Shown here piece after piece: positions 61,137 to 64,000 of a stretch of DNA of 64,000 nucleotides (its first letter is position 1; every line of letters starts with the position of its first letter). Under the pieces are notes generated by a model. It did not search any database. It was not told where the DNA came from and was given only the letters and a program-made list of their open reading frames with translations. The position numbers were made by a program, and so were the translations under genes. The DNA lies in contig NZ_NFJL01000001.1 of the NCBI RefSeq assembly GCF_002159835.1, forward strand, positions 372,001 to 436,000, given 5' to 3'. This DNA comes from Blautia sp. An249. GTDB taxonomy: Bacteria; Bacillota; Clostridia; Lachnospirales; Lachnospiraceae.

Positions 61137-63101
61137 ATGAAAAAATTTCTAAAAATTTTCATTATTCTTGAAATATTGCTGTTTGCCTACATATTTAACA
61201 GCTCAATTTACAATATTTACGAAAAAAACAATATTGCTGCTGATAATTTAAGTGGTTATGTGATTGAAGAAACATCTCCAGAAACCCTTAATCAGTTTTA
61301 TTCTATATTCACTGAAAATTATCCAAACAACAAGATAGAGCTTATAAATAACACATTAACTTCGACAGATAATTCAGTTTATGATTTATACTGCTATCCT
61401 TTAGATAAGTTTGAACAAAAACAACCTGTTTCTCAAACAATCGAATTTAAGTACCATGAATTGACAAAAGAAGATTTTTTGGATAGTGTCGGCATATTCT
61501 ATACGGATTTGTCTGATGATGAAATAGATCAGCTTGCAACGCAGTTATCTACACCAATAATCGAATATGAAGATACGTCTATTCCGTATAGCATGATATT
61601 AGAGTTAAATCTGTTTAATTTTATTATCTTGTTCATTGTCATTCTAATAATATACGGTATCTATACTTCTTATAGCCTGAAAAAGATAGGCATAAAAAAG
61701 AGCATGGGTTTCTCCACTCTGCGTATATTGAAAGAACAAATCATAAGCGTAGCAAAGTATTACCCTATTGTGTGCTTAGCTCTGTTGGCTGTATTGAACC
61801 TGTATTATGCATTTACAAACCGCTTTGATTTTTCCTATTTGATAATGGGCATATTCTTCTTTGGGATCGTCTTAATTGTAAATGTGCTTTGCATGCTTCT
61901 AACAAGTGCTTTAATAAAATTTGTTCGTTTGGAAGCAATGATAAAAAATAAAACATTAAATAAAAGTACAAATGCGATTGTACAATTTATAAAAGTTGCG
62001 TTTTCTGTTGTAATCGCTATTACTATCATTTCTTTACTTCAGCAAAGTGGAGATTATATGAAAAGTCAACAGGCGGTTTTAGACTATAAATACCTTGATG
62101 GCTATTATACATCTAATGGCTTTAATTCAGCAGAATATAATTATGCCATATCAAACCCGGATGTATCGGAGCGTTATTCAAATTCAGTTTTAGAGCTATA
62201 TAGGAGCCATCATTCATTGTTATGTGATTATACAGGTAGTGATGAAGCTCAAGGCCCAATGGGGGCTTCACGCCCATATTATGTCCAACAAACTATTATT
62301 GCAAATGAAAATTATATAAAGGAATTTTCCAATATACAGATCAATGGAACTCCTTTGGACGAAAATGTATTTAGCACACCAACGGTCTTAATTCCTGAAA
62401 TGTATAAGAATGACGAAAGCCTTATAAAAGACCACCTTACCGGAGAATATGATTTGCTGCTGAATTATAATCAAAATTACGGGATACAAGAAGAAACACG
62501 CGCAAATGAATTTAATATTGTTTATATTGATGATAGTTCCACTATAAAGGTTAACACAGAGAAAGGGTTTTCGGATATAACTGGCGGTATTATCATTGTT
62601 GATACAGGAGATTTTGGAGGACTTTATTATTTAGATGCTTTAAATAATAGAAGTTTGTTCTTCTCAGTAGAGTCAAGAGAAGAGTTTTCTGCCCTGTTAA
62701 CGAAATATGATCTGGCACAGTTAGTCGTGGCAGGAACATTGCTGACTCCTTACTTAACACAATTAGAAAGCGTGACGTTTGTTCTTAAAACCCTTACGAT
62801 GTTCGCTATCGTATTTGTGGTTTCACTGGTGTTTATTCTATACATCTCAAACTATGTAGATGTTTTTGTTAACCGGAAACGATACGCTTTAAAAGAGATT
62901 ATGGGCTTTTCTCATTTTAAAATACTAAAGAGCCGTTATATTGTTTGGGCAATGGAAATAATCGCATCAGTAATCTTGACTGCTATCAATTATTATTTTG
63001 CTTGCTTTTTTGCAATCATGCTACTGGACTACCTGTTTTGTGAATTGTTATACCGGACTTATATCAGAAAGGCTTTATATGAAATCGAAAAGGGGGCATA
63101 A
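61137..63101 (+). CDS. Bacteriocin-type ABC transporter permease (DUF1430-like)
   Basis: 654 residues with an N-terminal membrane segment (FLKIFIILEILLFAYIFNSS), a large extracellular domain, a cluster of segments around residues 160-310 and three to four more at the C-terminus (ESVTFVLKTLTMFAIVFVVS, IIASVILTAINYYFACFFAI). This fits bacteriocin-associated membrane proteins (DUF1430) rather than MacB. It pairs with the ATPase 2 bases downstream. Role likely export or immunity against a peptide. Very AT-rich against its neighbours, so of separate origin. Confidence 0.75.
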   Translation: MKKFLKIFIILEILLFAYIFNSSIYNIYEKNNIAADNLSGYVIEETSPETLNQFYSIFTENYPNNKIELINNTLTSTDNSVYDLYCYPLDKFEQKQPVSQTIEFKYHELTKEDFLDSVGIFYTDLSDDEIDQLATQLSTPIIEYEDTSIPYSMILELNLFNFIILFIVILIIYGIYTSYSLKKIGIKKSMGFSTLRILKEQIISVAKYYPIVCLALLAVLNLYYAFTNRFDFSYLIMGIFFFGIVLIVNVLCMLLTSALIKFVRLEAMIKNKTLNKSTNAIVQFIKVAFSVVIAITIISLLQQSGDYMKSQQAVLDYKYLDGYYTSNGFNSAEYNYAISNPDVSERYSNSVLELYRSHHSLLCDYTGSDEAQGPMGASRPYYVQQTIIANENYIKEFSNIQINGTPLDENVFSTPTVLIPEMYKNDESLIKDHLTGEYDLLLNYNQNYGIQEETRANEFNIVYIDDSSTIKVNTEKGFSDITGGIIIVDTGDFGGLYYLDALNNRSLFFSVESREEFSALLTKYDLAQLVVAGTLLTPYLTQLESVTFVLKTLTMFAIVFVVSLVFILYISNYVDVFVNRKRYALKEIMGFSHFKILKSRYIVWAMEIIASVILTAINYYFACFFAIMLLDYLFCELLYRTYIRKALYEIEKGA

Positions 63102-63103
63102 GT

Positions 63104-63754
63104 ATGTCATTGATCGTATTGAAAAATATTAAAAAGGAATATGGAAAAAATCAAGTATTATTCAATGATTTGTCTTTAGAGATAGAGCAAGGAGAATTTG
63201 TTGGCCTCATTGGAAAAAGCGGCGCAGGAAAAACAACACTTCTAAATATAATCGGACTGATTACCGATATATCGGCGGGAACGATAACGATTGGTAATTA
63301 CAAAAATTTGTCCATGAAAAGCAAAAATGCTATGCTCCTTAGACGGCATACAATAGGTTATCTTTTTCAAAATTATGGGCTGGTAGAAGATGAAAGTGTA
63401 TTATGGAATTTGAAACTGGCCCTTGAATATAGAAAAATGAGCAAAGGAGAAAAATTAAGAAAAATCAACAAGTATTTAAAACAGTTTGGTTTAAGTGATA
63501 TGCTCAATAAGAAAATATATCAGTTGAGCGGAGGTGAACAGCAGCGAGTCGCTATTATTAAATTGATATTGCAAGGAAGCAAAATCATATTAGCTGATGA
63601 ACCCACTTCTGGACTTGATAAAGATAATGAAGCAATAGTAATGTCACTTTTAAAAAAATTGAATGAAAGCGGAGTTACCATAATCATGGTGACTCATAAC
63701 TTGAACTTGTGTGACTATTTTTCCAGAGTAATAGACGTAGAAAAATATAGATAG
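63104..63754 (+). CDS. ABC transporter ATP-binding protein (peptide export/immunity type)
   Basis: 216 residues, single ATPase domain: Walker A GLIGKSGAGKTTLLNIIG, Q-loop LFQNYGLVEDE, signature LSGGEQQRVAII, Walker B IILADEPTSGLDKDN and H-loop MVTHNLN. LolD/SalX-like size. Partner of the permease just upstream. Confidence 0.92.
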   Translation: MSLIVLKNIKKEYGKNQVLFNDLSLEIEQGEFVGLIGKSGAGKTTLLNIIGLITDISAGTITIGNYKNLSMKSKNAMLLRRHTIGYLFQNYGLVEDESVLWNLKLALEYRKMSKGEKLRKINKYLKQFGLSDMLNKKIYQLSGGEQQRVAIIKLILQGSKIILADEPTSGLDKDNEAIVMSLLKKLNESGVTIIMVTHNLNLCDYFSRVIDVEKYR

Positions 63755-63768
63755 TGAGACTTTCAAGC

Positions 63769-63917
63769 GGCACGGTGTCCACGATCCGCATGGTCCACGC
63801 CCAGAAAAAAGAAATGCGGGAGGTCCCTGTGGGGCCTTATCTTCCTAAAAGCATGATAAATCTTGGATATTTCAGGAATGCTTCGGGTAGATAAGGATTT
63901 GCCAGTGTAGTAAAATA
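63769..63917 (+). repeat. 149-bp direct repeat, copy 2 (orphan SLOG 3' end)
   Basis: Repeats the last 42 codons of the SLOG gene after the ABC genes, without a start. The two repeats bracket the AT-rich ABC pair. Confidence 0.85.
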
Positions 63918-63961
63918 AGAAACATAAGTGGACAAATTGGAAGTTATCGAGGTGTTTAATC

Positions 63962-64000
63962 GTGAATGAAAGAGAAAAAATTATCCGTTTATGGTTTGAT
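63962..64000 (+). CDS. NTF2/SnoaL-like protein, 3' end outside window
   Basis: Thirteen codons, NEREKIIRLWFD after a GTG at 63962, run to the window end. I recall this start in small NTF2-like fold proteins of Bacillota. Too short for a firm call. Confidence 0.35.
   Translation, partial: MNEREKIIRLWFD

Larger units (their letters stand above)
17476..64000 (+). mobile_element. Integrative conjugative element (Tn1549/CTn-like), right end outside window
   Basis: From just after the integrase remnant to the window end almost all genes belong to a Clostridial conjugative module on one strand: DUF6017-type and TOPRIM replication genes, LPD protein, DUF3846, PcfB, VirD4, Maff2, VirB6/TrbL-like, SpoVG-like, MT-A70, DUF3848, PrgI, VirB4, NlpC/P60 hydrolase, DUF4315, DUF4366, surface adhesin. 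GC content is higher than in the flanking chromosome. No complete ICE relaxase or integrase other than those of the nested element is in view, so these should lie beyond 64000. The left boundary is inferred, not proven: no second attachment repeat is visible. Confidence 0.75.

Noticed and set aside
1..64000. CRISPR arrays and IS elements with transposases
   Set aside because: No short regularly spaced repeats with unique spacers and no DDE or HUH transposase frame were seen; the recombinases found are serine type or a tyrosine remnant.

Overview
The window reads as a low-to-mid GC Bacillota genome, most likely a gut Lachnospiraceae/Clostridiales bacterium. The chromosomal part (1-17250) has AGGAGG-type ribosome binding sites, sigma-A promoters, a C5-route tetrapyrrole operon with a fused cobA-hemD gene, a lysA of the type I associate with Lachnospiraceae, and a stand-alone Spo0A C-terminal domain. 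Taxonomy is inferred from gene content only.

Region 1 (1-17250, chromosome): hemA (5'-truncated by the window edge), precorrin-2 dehydrogenase, hemC, cobA-hemD, hemB and hemL form one tightly overlapped operon from glutamyl-tRNA to uroporphyrinogen III and precorrin-2. After it come a lactonase, a YbaK-type deacylase, a PII-Amt ammonium pair, aroC, a CorA transporter, a rhomboid-like protein, pyk, lysA, a Spo0A_C protein, a YitT protein and tRNA-Leu(CAA).

Region 2 (about 17476 to the window end): an integrative conjugative element of the Tn1549/CTn-like Clostridial kind, starting beside tRNA-Leu and a broken tyrosine-integrase end. It carries replication/primase-like genes, a large LPD-type protein, PcfB, a VirD4 coupling protein, Maff2, a VirB6/TrbL-like channel protein, SpoVG-like, MT-A70 methylase, PrgI, VirB4, a bifunctional cell-wall hydrolase, DUF4315, DUF4366, a giant thioester/SpaA adhesin fused to its own sortase, an AlbA_2 regulator, a MazG/DUF1599-like protein, a divergent ThyX-like protein, dUTPase, an XRE regulator, a SLOG protein and a bacteriocin-type ABC transporter. 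Two insertions interrupt it: a 334-nt non-coding, highly structured segment in the Walker A codons of virD4, and a second mobile element in maff2.

Region 3 (28750-41179, nested): an integrative mobilizable element of about 12.4 kb with 20-bp imperfect terminal inverted repeats. Removing it rejoins maff2 in frame. It carries a ribosomal-protection tetracycline resistance gene with an attenuator leader, an AraC/GyrI-type regulator, a SpoU-type rRNA methyltransferase cassette bounded by 150-bp direct repeats, two sigma-like genes (one frameshifted), a candidate oriT with 72-bp tandem repeats, MobC, relaxase, RepA-like and DnaC-like proteins, TnpW and a large serine recombinase.

The most unusual items are the virD4 insertion (possible self-splicing intron), the adhesin-sortase fusion, the precisely reconstructable nested element, the ThyX-like/dUTPase/MazG-like nucleotide cassette, and the repeat-rich promoter of the AlbA_2 gene. 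Frequent TTG and possible ATT/ATC start codons mark the conjugative element.
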